From Serinus canaria (lineage: Eukaryota > Chordata > Aves > Passeriformes > Fringillidae), in assembly GCF_022539315.1 (NCBI RefSeq), contig NC_066316.1, forward strand, positions 5,161,501 to 5,225,500: a stretch of 64,000 nucleotides of DNA, written 5' to 3'. Made by a program: the position numbers and the translations under genes. Below are positions 34,018 to 47,700 of the stretch, piece by piece. The first letter of the stretch is position 1, and each line of letters begins with the position of its first letter. The notes beneath the pieces are model-generated. The model was not told where the DNA came from, made no database searches, and saw only the letters and a program-made list of their open reading frames with translations.

Positions 34018-37000
34018 CTCCAGGGGGCAAGGCTCCCCTTGGTAGGGGTCTCACTTGGAGCCTCATCCTGCAGAGAGGTAGGCTGGGATGAAAATCCTCC
34101 CTGTTTGATTCCATTGGGAAAGGTCAGAGCTTTCTTTGCGTGCAGCTGGATGTTCTCAGTGGTTCACACCCAGCTGCCATCCGGTGTTTTCCAAATTGGA
34201 ATGGTAACGGCACAGGAGTCTCTCACCAGCAGCTTCCACCTCACTGCTGGTGGGTTTGGGCTTTGATCTGTGAGAAATGGTAACTCCCAGCTTGCTTTCA
34301 CACTGATAGAAGTGGTGGACTGTGTGTGTCAGGCTGGTAGCCAGAGCTCAGCCATGCTCTTATCCTAGCCAGTTAACTTTACTTGGACTTATTAGAGTAA
34401 TAAGGCAGATGGGATTTGTCCTCACATACAGATGTTTCAGGTCCCAAATTTCAGTTTCTTTCCAGTCATGCCTGTGTTTGGGTATTTTCAGAACCTGTTT
34501 TCCAGTGGCTGTAAGGTGGCTGGAGGATGTGATTCTCTGGGACAGGAGTTGTGGCACAGACTGTGGTTCTTGGGTACTACACAGTGTTAGCACTGGTTTG
34601 CATCCATGCTGGGATCTTCTCATAATGCCATCATAGATTTCCTAGCTTGTTTTGCTAATCACATCACTTACCTCAGGACAAACACTCACTGCACTTTGCT
34701 TTCTCTGGGGAGCATTTGATTTGAGTATTTTTCTAATCACACGACTTTGAGAAAGAGTTTGTGAAATGTTTTGACCTTTGAAAGAACATTGAGGAATTAG
34801 TTTAAGATGCACATTTTTAAAACATGGAATATCCTCTAAGTACTCGTTGGGGTTTTGTTTTAAAAACCTAAACTAAAATAAATAAATTTTATCCAGTATG
34901 CTTTGCAAAAGTCATCAGAAATTAAAAGTATCATTGCAGTTAAATAGATTTGTGTTAGTAACTAATTGTTTACTCATTTTAAGGCAAATGGTGGTGGTTG
35001 TGCAAACTGTGGCAATGCCTGACAGGTGAGTCAAGGCTCGCTGTGTTTTCCTCTTGTTTCTTGAGAGAAATCTAACAAATTCCTGAAACTGTGCTGTGCA
35101 GAATTTAGTTTAATCTGTCTGTTTCTCGGTGTTCAATACTAAAGTAACAGTGTGTTAAAACAGACATAAGTAGCAGCAGTTATAAGAATGAAGCTATCCC
35201 ATCCCCTCACTCCCAGCTGGAGTCCTCCCATGTTTTGGCATTGAGCATTTTGTGAGTGAGCAGCACTCACCAGCTGGCCGTGCTCCTGCTGTCCAAGGGG
35301 GTGTCCCTGAGGGTCCCTGTGCATCCCTGGGGTGACAGAGCTGCACAGACACTGCAGCACAAGGCCCTGCTCTGCACAGGTCTGAGGCAGCATCTGTCCC
35401 CACATTCTTTTCCGCCTTTTTTTGTGTCTGCTTTTGCACCTGTGCTGTCCATAGTGAATCAACTGCCACTTGTCTGTCTGATGAATGAAAGTGGATTGAG
35501 AAACTCCTGAAGTGGCACAAAGGGGATGTGGTGGGCAGATCCCTTCAGGGCCATACTGGAGCAGGAGAGAAAGCTATCTGTAATTCATTCCCTGGATAAT
35601 GCAGACTCTGAGATACACTACAGCCAGCAGCTGGAATGTGAGTTTGTAGGTGTGTAAAGGTGATGTTTGGGCCTGTCCAGTGCAGCTCCCAAAGGGTGAG
35701 TGACTCAGGTCCAGTGTTTCCTGTGCCAGCTGCTGGGAGCAGGACAGGAGGCAAGCAGACCCAGCAGTGCAAGCAGTAAATGGAAGTACCATTATCAGAC
35801 TGGAGATGGAAATAACTCAAAAAATGTCAGTGAGAGGGAGAAACAGAAAGCAACGTTCCTAGCAAAGTGAGGGATGGTGTTTGGCACACACCAGTCATTA
35901 GTGTAGTTGGATGAGGGCTGCAGGCCGGAGTGAGGCAGAGCTGAGGAGGATCTGCAGCTTCTCTTTGGCACGTGGGTCATGTCAAAAGGCACCATCCCTG
36001 CTAAGGGTCAGTAGCTGAAGACGTTTGGACTCTGGTGTGGTTACAAACGGATCAAACACTTCATCCGGTGTCCATGTGGGTTCCATGGGGATGAGGTGCT
36101 GCAGTGCTGGAGCAGTGGCAGGGTGTGAAGTACCTGCAGGGACTCATCCCTGCTCTGCCCTGGTGGTGCTGGGAAGCCGGGGCAGCATCTTGCCAGCAGT
36201 GACAGCTGAAGTCACTTGTTGGAAAGTCTGTAAACTCCGGCTACAGCTGCACTTGTCAGGGGCTGTAAGGGAAGTGTAATCAGCCACAGAGATTAATTTG
36301 CATCTCAATTAGGAAAGAGTCAGGAGGAAGCTGTAGGGTCTGTTGCTGGAAGGTTGTGGAAGAAATCTCATCAGGCACAAAAGGCTCCCGACTTGGTGCT
36401 CCATCGAGCGGAGGACAATATCTGAGTCTGGTTTCCATGGGGACCGGGACCGCAGAGCCGCGGGAGCATCTCACTGCCCGCAGCCGCTTGGTCATGATGA
36501 CACAAATTCCACTGCCGTGCCCAAATACAGATTTCTGTTGGAAATCTCTGTGAAAATTAGGAAGGTAACTACAGCAGATCACATCAGATTTTTTAAAATT
36601 TTTTTTACATTTATGTAACGCTTTTGGTTTTAAGGAATTCATTAGGGCAAGAGATTCGTTTAAAAGCAATTAACTGTATTTAAACTTCAGTTTAGAGCCG
36701 TTCTGGCTACAGGTTCTTTGTGTCCATTGAAGGGCACGTGATGGCACTCCCAGGGTGCTGCATGCACAGCTCAGTTATCTTTGGAGCAGTGCTCTCTGCC
36801 ACTGCCGCAGTGCTTCCATGGGCGGCGATGATTGTGCATCAGTTTATGTTCCAAATTCCCATTTTATTCCTCCTTGGTGCCATGGAGCAGAGAGGCTGAG
36901 TGGCTGCAGCCCCTGCTAATTGGGACTCTTGCCATCCTTGAGTAACTGCTGAGCATGAGGCAGTGAGCCTCCAGCAGCCTCTCCAGGCAGCTTTTTCAGG

Positions 37001-38540
37001 CAGTGTCTGACTTCTAATGTGACTGGGACTTACAGAAATCATAAGTAATAAGATGACTTAAATTTTACAATAACAGAAAATAATATTTAATCTTACTACA
37101 ATTGTTATATTGAAAGGAATATATTTATGCAGGTTTTTGAGTGCATCTGAGCCTCTTTTTATGTGCTGGGGAAAGGAAAGAACAACCTCTCTCCCAAACA
37201 ATTAATTACATATCATAACTAAGCAAGGGTCTGTTCTGTTTCTAGCAATGCTGACTTTTTCAAAAACTGGTGGGAGTGGGGCTGTAAAAGTGCATCTCTG
37301 AATGCTCTTCCAGCTTGTGTGAAACAAGCTGTGTGCTGGGAAGGATTTCTAAACACTTGTGTGATCTGGAGTGCCATGGCACTAAGCTGCAGCAGAGCTC
37401 CTCTCTGGGAGCTGCTCTTGTCTGAGGATAAATACTGGGGGAAAACAGGGTTTGGATTGAAGTATTACAGGTCTGATTGGCAACTGCTGTCTAAGCTGAC
37501 AGTTCCTAAGCTCAGGTGCTAGTCAACCTTTAGACATGAAAATGTAGCTAGTTTGGCAGGTATCAGGGCTTTTGGTTGACCCATAATTCAGTCCTGCACT
37601 CCAGAAAGACACTGGGATTTGGAGATATTGATGTCTGAGCAAAAAGCTTCTCTTAGAATGCCCAGGGAAATGCAATTCTCACTGCCCAGGTTATCTTTCC
37701 AAATGGAGCCATTTCTTTTCTCCTTGGATTTAATTGGTTTAATTTAAAAATTGTTTCAGTGTTATTTTGAGTATCTTACCACTTTGGGTTTTTTATTTCC
37801 TCCACCATTTCAAAAAACTCCTGTACTTTGTCCTTCCTGACTGGGACGCTAAGTGAATTTAGAGAAAAGTAGGAAATACCCCAGCATGTCTGAAACATTA
37901 CCTCAGCTTTGAGGAGCTCTTTTAAATCTGTCTTGGGGAGGGTGGAATGTGTCCTGTGTGCCAGCACCAGCTTCCCTGTGTTTTTCAGTGACTTCTGGTA
38001 GTCTCCAAGTTACGTTCTTAGCAATTCAAGCTACTGCATGTACTTCCTGTGAATGGGTAAAAAGGGAGCTAGCTCTTGTTGGGTCTTATTAAGGCACTGA
38101 TTATGAAATTATCTCTGTGCACAATCTCGCTTTTGGGATGAGTTGTTTGTTCTTATGGGCAGTAGAGGGGTTTGATCTGCTGCCTGTTGATTCCTGCACT
38201 CTGCTTTGCTGTGACATGGGGCTCTGGAGGTGCCTGTGCATCGGGACAAGCACAAACGAGCACGGTGGGGATGAGAGCTCCTTGCGTGATGTCTGAGCAC
38301 TGGATGTCACCGTTTCCCAGCTCACAGTTTGCACTCTTTTTTGTGGACCTGAGGAAAACACAGCCCTTACCCTGGAGAAGTAATTTGATACATGAGTAAC
38401 TCTCTCACAGTTTTCTCCACTGTAATGGCAGTGTTGTGCCTGCTGACCTGTGCCAGCCAGCAACTCACTGGGGTAAAGCCAAAACTCCATTTAAACACAT
38501 AACAAAAAAGACATCCATAACTTTAATTCATTACAACTCA

Positions 38541-38651
38541 TCCAGATATTGACATACTAATATACCCTAGATGTGTTAATATCTGGAACCAAGAAGATTA
38601 AGCCAAGAACATCAGCTTCAAATTCTGAATTAAATCCCTTTCTTGGCTTAA
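38541..38651. repeat. Two adjacent imperfect inverted repeats
   Basis: ccagatattgacat (about 38541-38554) pairs with atgtgttaatatctgg (about 38571-38586) with a small bulge. Directly after, ttaagccaagaa (38598-38609) pairs exactly with ttcttggcttaa (38640-38651). It may be an old palindromic DNA-transposon relic or a structured regulatory element. Weak. Confidence 0.45.
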
Positions 38652-40539
38652 GCCAATTTCTGATTAACCTAATAGAGAGTGCCCAATCTGCTTACCTGCT
38701 TTATCTGTGAAAGAAAGGTATTTGCTATGATGGACCTAATTGTGTGAATGGCTGTCAGATGTTCTGGAGGCTCGTGTGGTGTCAGACACGTTTTGTGTCC
38801 CTCTCAGTGTGTGTTTTGTGGCACTGGCATTTGGAGCTCTGCTGTGGGTACAAGGAAGTGTTTGATCCTGCTGGGGAAATGAGATGGAAAGCCTGTTATT
38901 CCTTTCAGAGAGGGTTCACAGTTTGTCCCCTTTATTTCATCCCAAGAAGTGGTGCCCTCCAGCTATATCGATGCTGATAGAAATGGCTATGAAATTCTAA
39001 AGCATGTGTCACAGGAGCTGTGACAATTTATGTGACATGGCACCTGACGGTTTGCTGCCGAGCGGCCAGCCCTGGCTGGCACGAGTGCCTGTCAGTGGCC
39101 AGTGTCTGTGGGGAGCAGCAGGTCCCTCTCACTGCCCTTGGCCAGGGGTGCCCAGGCCCGAGGGGGGCTGAGGCACTGGCAGCTCTGCCCTTCATCCTGC
39201 GTGGCCCCTGCTGCCGCCGATCAATGGCAGGGCTGGCTGTCTCCTCTGCCTTCCCTCCTCACAGCCAGAACCTTCTCCAGGCAGCGATCGATGCCTCTAA
39301 TCTGCTCCAGCCTGTAATAAGTCATGCGAGGCAAAGCTTTTAGGTGGCATTACATGGGATTGTGGAGGCGGCTCCTCAGCTCTCATTCATAGAGCTCTTC
39401 ATGGACTCGCAGAGAATCCACTGCGTCCCCTCGGTGCATATCTAAAGAGTATGAAATGCTTCTGCAGGTCTAAACTCCACATGCTGCTGCACTGTGCAGA
39501 CACAATGGGATCACATTTCTCTATTTTCTGTTTCGTGTCCCTTCCTGAACCTGCTGGCGGGCCCTTGTTAGACACACAGCTTGTACCCGCACTGCTGGGG
39601 TGGCAGGGAGCAGCCGGGGGGCTGCACAGCAACCATGCCGTTTATTTGTCACTATAACGTGAGGCACCACTGTCCTCCCCCACGGCTGGGAGCTGCCAGG
39701 TTTGCTGAGGGGTGTTAAGAAAGTCCCAGGCTGATTCTGACTCGGAGTTTCTGTGCTCTTCAGTAGCACTAAATAAACCCCAGCAGTAGTAGAGGCTCTT
39801 CTTTGCTGGCTGATATAATGGAGAGTTCCAAAAACAAACCTGGAGTTAAGTGACATTGAGAATATAACGTGTTTTTAAATGAAAAGTGAGTTCACTGTAG
39901 GATGTGTCAAGGGAAAAAAACCCAGCAAAACAAACTCAACATTGGATTTCTAAATGACATGTGTACTAGTATGTGTGTGCTGGTTGCAAACAAGGCTCCT
40001 AAACCACACAGCCATGCCTCTTTAAGCCCTGCCAGAGACTGGGAAGTTCTGACCTTGCTGCAAATGGTGTGGTTTGGGTGGTGTAATTGTGCTCTGCCAA
40101 GGCCCTTCCCAGGAGCCCGGGATGGGGATGCCTTGCAGGCAAGCAACTTGCAGCATTACAGGGCTTTGTGTATGAGCAGTATAAACATCCCTTTCACGAG
40201 AAGGTGCGGAGTACACAGAGGTGCAAACACCTGTCCCACAGTGCTTCATGTTTTCTCCTGGGTTACACAAAGAGCCTCCAATTTGTGTTTCATGAGAGGC
40301 ACTTGCTTGTTCTTTGGTTCTTTGATAGAAGCAAAATAGGTATATTCAGGTTACTAACAAATACTCCATCCCATCTTGTGGTGGTTCTCGCCGGTTTGCG
40401 AGGGGTTCACACTCTTGTGTCTTTTCAAAGCAATTTTTGCTGTTTCCCACCCATTAACTTTGAGGGGATGTGCGTAGCTAAAGCTCCATTGTGTCTTTCA
40501 GAAACTTTACTGTGAATTCCCGCTAGGGTTTTGTCGCAG

Positions 40540-40910
40540 ACAGGTCGGTGAAAAGCAGAGCGCGTTGTGTTTCTGTGGCTGTGCCGAGTGAGGGGCGCTG
40601 GCAGGAGCGGGACCGGCGGTGCCACCGGCGGTGCCACTGGCGGAGCGGGCGGCGGGGGCGCGGGCCGAGCCCTCGCAGGGCTCCCGCGGGCCCCGGGGTC
40701 GCTCCCCCGGGCGCGGGGCTTTGTGCGGCCGGGCCGGCTCATTAGCATGCGGGCCGGGCGAGCGGGGCTCTGCTGGCTTACCAGCTGTTCCTGCTGCTCC
40801 CGACAATGTCCGGCGGGCCGGGCTGGCCGCGCTGCGCGGCCGCCGCTGCGCTCCAACAGCCTTTCCGCTGGGGATGCCCACGTGGCACCGCAGCGCCGGC
40901 CGGCCTCGCA
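40540..40910. promoter_or_regulatory. CpG island within the U12 intron
   Basis: It is very dense in CpG (for example ggcggagcgggcggcggggg, gggccccggggtcgctcccc, gcgctgcgcggccgccgctg) and bounded by AT-rich DNA. It has no recognisable coding frame; overlapping open frames on both strands come from GC bias. It may be an orphan island, an alternative promoter of a short 3' transcript, or a noncoding-RNA promoter. Confidence 0.65.
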
Positions 40911-40979
40911 TGGCATATGGTGTCTGGATTCATACAAGATGCAAAACTATTCTGCCGCTAATGCACAATGACTCATAGC

Positions 40980-41720
40980 ATTGCTAATTTTTCCAACAAA
41001 AGCCCACTTCCACACCCACACTTTTAACCCCTCAGGCTAAAAAGCCTCTTCTTTAGTTTCAAAGCCATGGAAATGTAAGGAGGTGGCTTCTGGATCAATA
41101 TCTGAAACCCTATATTTATTTAAAGCATATGCACGCTCTAACGCGTATTTTAAATTTCAGTGAAAGCCGGTTTGCAAATTGCCACTATAACGTGCGGCAG
41201 GTTTTTTTGTTAGAAAGTGGATTCGTTGTCAAATGCTGGGGTTTTTAAATTTTTTGGTAGTTAACGTATTAAAAAATTAATCTGAAGTCACCACCACAGA
41301 TAATAAAAGGTTATTTTCATTTAAGAGGAGGGAATCCAAGCACTGTAGCCAGTGGATCTACAAGGATTACATATTCCAGCACAAGTTGCCAAGCCGCTTG
41401 GTGTAAGCAGTTTGTAGTATTTGGGGATCTTTGCTATTTACTGGCTCTTCAGGGACAATAATAATGCACTTTCCAACTAGAGGGAGCTGCTGGTATCCCT
41501 GATGCTGATTCTTAACCTTCCAGTCTTATTCCTTTGTGCGGAACGTATGGCGATCGTTCCGATGTTTTAATAAAATCAAGTTAAATTACCCCGAGTCATT
41601 TAGATTAAAAGGCTGCATCTCAGCTCTTGCAGTGTAATCATCAAATTAAACTGCGAAAATCAGGGAAAACTGAAGCAGATCCTCGTTGCTTTTTGTGGAA
41701 TTATGTAGGTCGTGAAAAGG
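40980..41720. promoter_or_regulatory. Candidate conserved noncoding block beside the CpG island
   Basis: This AT-rich, repeat-free DNA has many homeodomain-like and other motif-like strings, including ccactataacgtgcggcagg, gtatggcgatcgttccgatg and agtgtaatcatcaaattaaa. It directly abuts the island at 40540-40910, an arrangement typical of developmental regulatory DNA. Confidence 0.35.
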
Positions 41721-43919
41721 CTGGCGCAGAGTGCTCCGAGACAAAAAGCGTGCGGGAGGCAGGAGTGCGGGGCAGCGGCTGCGGCGCTGCGGGAAGCGCT
41801 CCCTCCGGCGGAACAAAGGAACAAAGGGACCTGTGGCCAGGCTCCGAGGGGGCCAGGATGCTGCTCAGGCTCCCCAGGAGCCACTTGTTACAGGGTCCCC
41901 TGTGGGCAGCGCTGCAGCAGGTGAAGGCTCCTGCCGGCAGGGATTTAGGAAGGGTCTTTCATAGGGAATGGTTTGAGGGCTGCTGGGGCGCTCCACGGTG
42001 GCCTGCGGTGGTTCTGGTGGGATGCACTGTGTCCTTGCCAGGGCCAAAGCCCAGGTGCTGGCCTTGGAAAGGCAATTTCCATCCAGCAGGGCTGTTCCCT
42101 TGTCCCAGAAACAGCGGTGGGAAGGCTCAAAGGCTGCAGGAGAGCAGATCCACATGTGGGCATTTCCATGGGTACTTCCCAACACTCCAGGGACTGGTGG
42201 TAACACAAACATGCGATCGCCAGTACAGGTTTTATGTTATTTTTCAAACTTCTCTTCTTCTCTTTTGAAGAGACTCTGACTTCAGTCCATGGTTCTCATC
42301 AGCCATGCATGCTGATATTGCTTAGTAAAAAGTTATTCCTTAACTTTCTAAATAGGAAAAACATTTTTAAGCTTAGATTTGTATTTTCATTATGACTTTG
42401 TTTCGCTGTTATTCAAAATGAGTGGCTGAGTTGAGTGCTGGCCATGCTTTGAGGAGATGAGACAGATCTGAGTCCCCTCCAGCCTGACTGGCACTGTGCA
42501 GCTGATACCAAAGGAGGCAGGCACCGAATTTTTTGTGCCTGCTGTATAAAAGATAGTTTGATGGGCAGCACCATAATCCTACATTGCCCTTTAGAGAGGG
42601 GAGGCTTCCCCTCCACCTGCATTTGAAAAGCTTTGAAAGTATCCTGTCACTGGGGACATGATCATGGTGATATCAAGTGAGAGAAATAGGAGAAAGCTAC
42701 TTTTTGTGGCAGGTTTTCTGGCTGGCATAGTCAATTTATGGGTTTTTCTCCTCAGCATCATAATTCTGGGTATATTTCCCAGTGCTTTTAACTGTCATGT
42801 TCTACTGTATAAATAGGAGCAGATGGCTTTTGATGATTTCTTAAACCTAGTGTTTAGTAACAATCCGGTGCATGAACAGTACTTCCTGTTAAACCAAGTC
42901 TCAGGTAATTTCTGGGTTTTAGTACTTCTCTGAATTGGCCTGGGCCAGTTTTTTGGAGAACTATATCTGTAACTTGTGCTGAGCAGATGGATTTGTGGCA
43001 CCTCTTTAGGGTCACCCACCTGGCTGATTTTCACCCCTGAGACAGTGTGGATTATCTGACACCTTGCTAGCCTATGGTTTGTGGCTTCCTGAAGTGAAAC
43101 AGGCCTTCCCCTGCACACCTTCCAGCTGGGAGCCCTGAAGGGTTGTTTGGGGAGCAGTTATTTCTCTGAAATCTTAGTGTCACCTGTGTAACAAACTTGG
43201 GGTTAGCTCAGTCCTGTCTCAGTCCTGCAAAGCCTCAACACCAAAAATGTGCCATGATAGTGAATCCATTGCAGCTTAGGGAGAGAGCTCAAGCTCTGAG
43301 GCCCTTTGCTTTTTTGTGTTTCTGAAAGCTCTTTCCTGAACTTGTGCCATCCCTATGACCCTGACTGGCTTCTTGGTGTTGAAAAGCGGGCTTGTGAGGA
43401 CTGTGCTTGCCAGACTGGCACCCTTCAGGCAGTGTGGCAGTGCAGGCAGGATCACAGAGACCCAGAGCACTTTGGAGAACGAGCCCTGAGGCTGATGCTC
43501 TGACAGTCCCCGGATCATAAGTGAACAGGGCTTTGCACTTTGAGTTTCTGTGTCCAGCCCACCACCTTCCTCTTCTTACTGCCAGCCTCAAAGCTGGGAA
43601 ATGTGAGGCTCTGAAAACACCTTTTCTCACAGGCAGCCCCAGTGGTAAGAAATAGAAGATTTTTCTGCCTTAAACTATTAAACACAAGTCTATATTATCT
43701 GAAGGTTTCAAGTTGTAGGAACAGCAGTTACACCCACATTTGCCAGGCTGAGTAATCGAGGGAGGGCACAACCCTCATCATTAACTCCCCGAGACTGGCA
43801 GGAGAGAGGGATTGTTCCAGTCCAGGAGAAGTGTTTGAATTCAGAAACCTTTCCTTTCTAGGCCTTTGCAGAACCTGTTGGGTTTTGTGCTCCCATGTTT
43901 TATGACTTGTTGCCATGAT

Positions 43920-44130
43920 AATTCAGCTCATCTTACAGGTTTCTCTAATTGTGATTGATGTGTAATCATTCATTTTATTGAACCTCATTAAGGTCTGTGA
44001 ACCTCTGTCCCAACTTGCAGTAATTAGAGCCCAGATAGCCATTCCATCTGTTCCCAAGCACTGGTTAATTAATGAACTTTTAACGTGTTCTTTGCCTTGT
44101 AAAAGCCCTCAGTATTCTCAAGTTGCTGAA
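43920..44130. promoter_or_regulatory. Candidate conserved noncoding block
   Basis: Short AT-rich block with clustered TAAT/ATTA cores (taattgtgattgatgtgtaa, tggttaattaatgaactttt) and no repeat similarity. Texture-based. Confidence 0.3.
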
Positions 44131-44696
44131 TAGGATTTGCATGCCAGCATTTCCGTTTGTTTCAAATGCCACAGCAACGTGCAGTTTGGAATCCCAAAAG
44201 TCAACACACAAAGTCCCGGGATCTCGGAAAGCAAAGTGGAGAGATTTTACTTTCTGTTCCCACTTTGTGCATCAATTACAGTATCTGTGAAACTGGAGTT
44301 TGCAAACAAATGCCTCACAGGGTCTCCAGTGTTCTTTACTGCCCAAACCAACGGGTTTGAATCTTCTGTTGTATTGCTGAAGAAAATACACAGACATCAG
44401 TAAACCAAATGTTTCATTTTTCATGGTAGTACTTACTGGAAGAGCATTAGAAACATGATACCTACAGACACACATTTGCCTGCCCTCATATTTCATCCTT
44501 TTGTTACATTTTGAGCATCATGCCCGAGACAGCTTTGCTAGTTTTATGTAGCATTCCCTAGAAGGAGATTTTTAGGATGGAGCAGAATCCATCCCTGCTG
44601 CTGGAATTGTCAGAGGGACTGCTGTGGGCCAGGACTGGGAGAAATCAGCAGGACCCAAGCTTCTGGGAGTTTCTCTGCTTCACCTCTGTGCAACCA

Positions 44697-44753
44697 TCTG
44701 CACACAGATCACTGACTGTGCAGTAAATGCTGAGTCAGTGATCTGTGTGCAGA
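44697..44753. repeat. Perfect inverted repeat (21-bp arms, 15-nt loop)
   Basis: The left arm 44697-44717 (starts tctgcacacagatcactgac) is the exact reverse complement of 44733-44753. The loop is gtgcagtaaatgctg. The loop/right-arm junction also spells TGCTGAGTCAG (44728-44738), resembling an AP-1/NF-E2 (MARE-type) site. Confidence 0.95.
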
Positions 44754-47700
44754 GAATAAACCATTGCATTTTTAAAAATTCATTCAGTTTCTGTTCGCTG
44801 AGCAGACAGGAGAGGCAGCATTTCCAGTGGCAGGAGTTTAAAGAAAATGTTGGTGTTTTTGTGCATTGCTGCATTTGTGATCTGCTGCTGGTTTTTGCAC
44901 ACAGGACTGTGGTGTAGGGCTGTAGCTGTGCTCTGCCTCATTTGGATTGATCTGTGTTTACCTTCAATATTCAGGACAAGAATTAAGTCATACTGCTCAA
45001 CTCCCTCAAAATCCCTTTCAGCATCCAAAGGCCAACCATCTGTCCGGTCCAGCCATTCTTTCCTCCCCCAGTATGTGCTTTAGCCAGTGCTTTGAGCAAG
45101 GCTGTATCCTGAAGAAGCAAAATATGAAGGGAAATAAAGGTCTTGGGCCTGGGGCCATGTTTAGCAATGCAAACCCTGTAAATTGCAGATAATTTTTGTG
45201 AAACAAGTGCACAGAGCCTGTGGTTCTGTGGTATTTCAGTGTGCTGGTCTGTGGCACGGTGGGTGTCTAAGGCACAGGCAGGCTTCTCTGTGGAGAGATT
45301 TCCAGAACAGCTACTTTTAATTACTTTTCCAATATTTCTGTGTGCCAGCTCGTTGTCTCACCACTGATCCCACATTTCAAACAGTCCGCTTGGCAAATCC
45401 ACGTGTGCTCCCCTGCTCCTTTTTAGGACTGAAGTGTTTTAAGTTACTGGCAGATCTGCAAGAAAAATGGCTTTCTTTCTCAAGTGTTTTGGGAAGTGCA
45501 GGTGTTTTATCTGGGAATGTGCTGGCTTGTGTGCAGTATCAGGTGTGAGGGGCTCAGTCATGATGCTGCCTCTGCTCCATTGCTGATGTTCTGCAAGTCC
45601 AAGGCTGGGGTCTTGTTGAAGTTATTCCAACATGTTGTTCCTCTGGCTGAGAATTAGTCAGAAACAAATCTATTCAGCATGTGCATTTACTAAGGTGTGT
45701 TTGTAAATCATACCACTCCATTACAGCTAAAATTTAAGGGGTGCACTTGTGTTTACATGAAAAAAACTGGGATGTTCTTCCTGGGCAGTCCCTCTCCTGC
45801 TCTCCACAAGCCTTTGGACTCTGTTTAACACACCAAGACAATCTTGGTGAGGTTTGAGCAGCAAACAGGGCATTCAGGTGAAGGAATGAGAGCAGGGACC
45901 TCTTGCCCCTCCCTGGTGGGATCGTGCTGTTGCCTGTGCTCTGGTTTTCTGGATGTGCAGAGATGTCCCCAGTGTTTACTTCTCGGGGCTGATGGATGTG
46001 AGTCCTACTCCAAGGACACCTACAGGCACAAATCTCTACTTTAATGCAACAGAATGAGTTTAGATGCTGCATATGTATTTTAGCAATATTTTCTTTTAAA
46101 TCTTGTAAGCGGGGTTGCATTCCACCTTTAGTTAGCTAAATGGAAGTGCTAATTAAGGGAATTACACTTAAGGCTGTTCTCTGTCAGGTAACTGATTTGA
46201 TACAATAGCCATTTACATTAAGATTTTAATATTACCTGTATTTTGTTTAATAATAACTTATTTTTATTTTTAGATTAAAATATTTTAGCAGCCTTTCTGT
46301 AGGTTGCCTGTAAAATGTTTGATGTTATTTGGGTTTATTAAGAGAGATAAGAGGGATGTTGTTCTATCAGCTGTTAAATATTATTGCATGTTAATCCATA
46401 TTTTAAAAGTTCAAAGTCTGTGGTAGCTCATGTTTCTCTGTTCTTGTTGCTGTTAGTACAGAAGTGCTCGTATGGAGCATTCCCATTTGTGTGAAAAATA
46501 GAATTCAGCTCAGGCTATGCATAGATTGTCAGAAAGATTAAAGTGTGCATAGTGCAATTTTTCCTCTTTCAGAAAGGGGCCTTTGATGTGCTAATGTTCA
46601 CTTTCTCTCTTTTCATGGCGAAGTGCTGGGCATTGTTTCGGGCTGCAGAGCAGTGTCTGCCTCAGAGAGGCAGATTCTAACGCCCCAGAGCCCAACCTCC
46701 GCAAGGTAGCAGCATCTGCAGTGAGACTGCTGGCATTGTCCAGGGGATCAGATAGCAGTGTGCCTGCACAGATAAACACCAGGGCAGGCACTGAGGAGAG
46801 GTGTTGCCAAAAAAGCCAAATATTTAATATCCAATATCCCACTTCTGTGTGCCAATGTTCCTGCTGTTACACCAAGTCACACGCCGCAAGTCCAAACTGG
46901 AAAGCTTGGCAGTGCAAGAGGCGCTCACTGTAGGCTCTGAAATCACACCCAAAGACAAGGCTGTCATGTATTTCCAAGTTATTTGGCAAGTGAAATTATT
47001 TGGATGGCCTCATCTTGGGTTGCAGTGGGCATTTTCCAGCTAATGGATGAAATTCTGCAGGCTGCTCACAGGCCCAGCTTGAGCTGATGTAGCAGGGGCC
47101 TGACGTGGGTGAGGACAGTCATAGTGACAAAGGTGTGTGGAGAATGAGCAGCCTTTCTAATGCCAAAAGACACCAATTCTCCTTTTGTAATTGACTGGGA
47201 AGAAATGATTCCCTGAGTTCCTCAGAATGTAAGTATGGGAAGAGACAGTGTGGGCTGTGGGCAGGAGCGAGTGGAGCGCTGGTTGTGTCCTGCAGAAGAC
47301 GGATTAGTTAGTATTTGAATGATAAAAGCCTTTCTTTTCAAACTGGATGAAATTTGAGACAGTAAGTTAAACAAAACCTGGAATAAAACTTGAATACAGG
47401 AAAACCTGACAGCAGCATACAGTGTTCCTGCTGTGTAGCTTCTTCCCTGGGTCGCTGTCGCTGCATATCCCCCCTTCTCCTCCTTCCACCAACTTTGATG
47501 CTTCATTAAAAATTCATCCTGTGCTCCGTGCCTTCTCTCTGAGATCCTCACAATCTCCTTTTATACCCGACATGACTCAGCAGTTAAGGATGTCAAAGAA
47601 CTTCAGAAGTTTAGCTTAAAGGGCACTGGCTGGAAGCAGCAGCGAGAGCACTGAGGAAGCGATGAGCTGCAGCGGAAGCTCCCCAGGTTTGTGCTCGGGC

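Noticed and set aside
41627..42268. 213-codon plus-strand open frame after the CpG island
   Set aside because: Ser/Gly/Arg-rich with no family resemblance. It begins inside AT-rich conserved-looking noncoding DNA.
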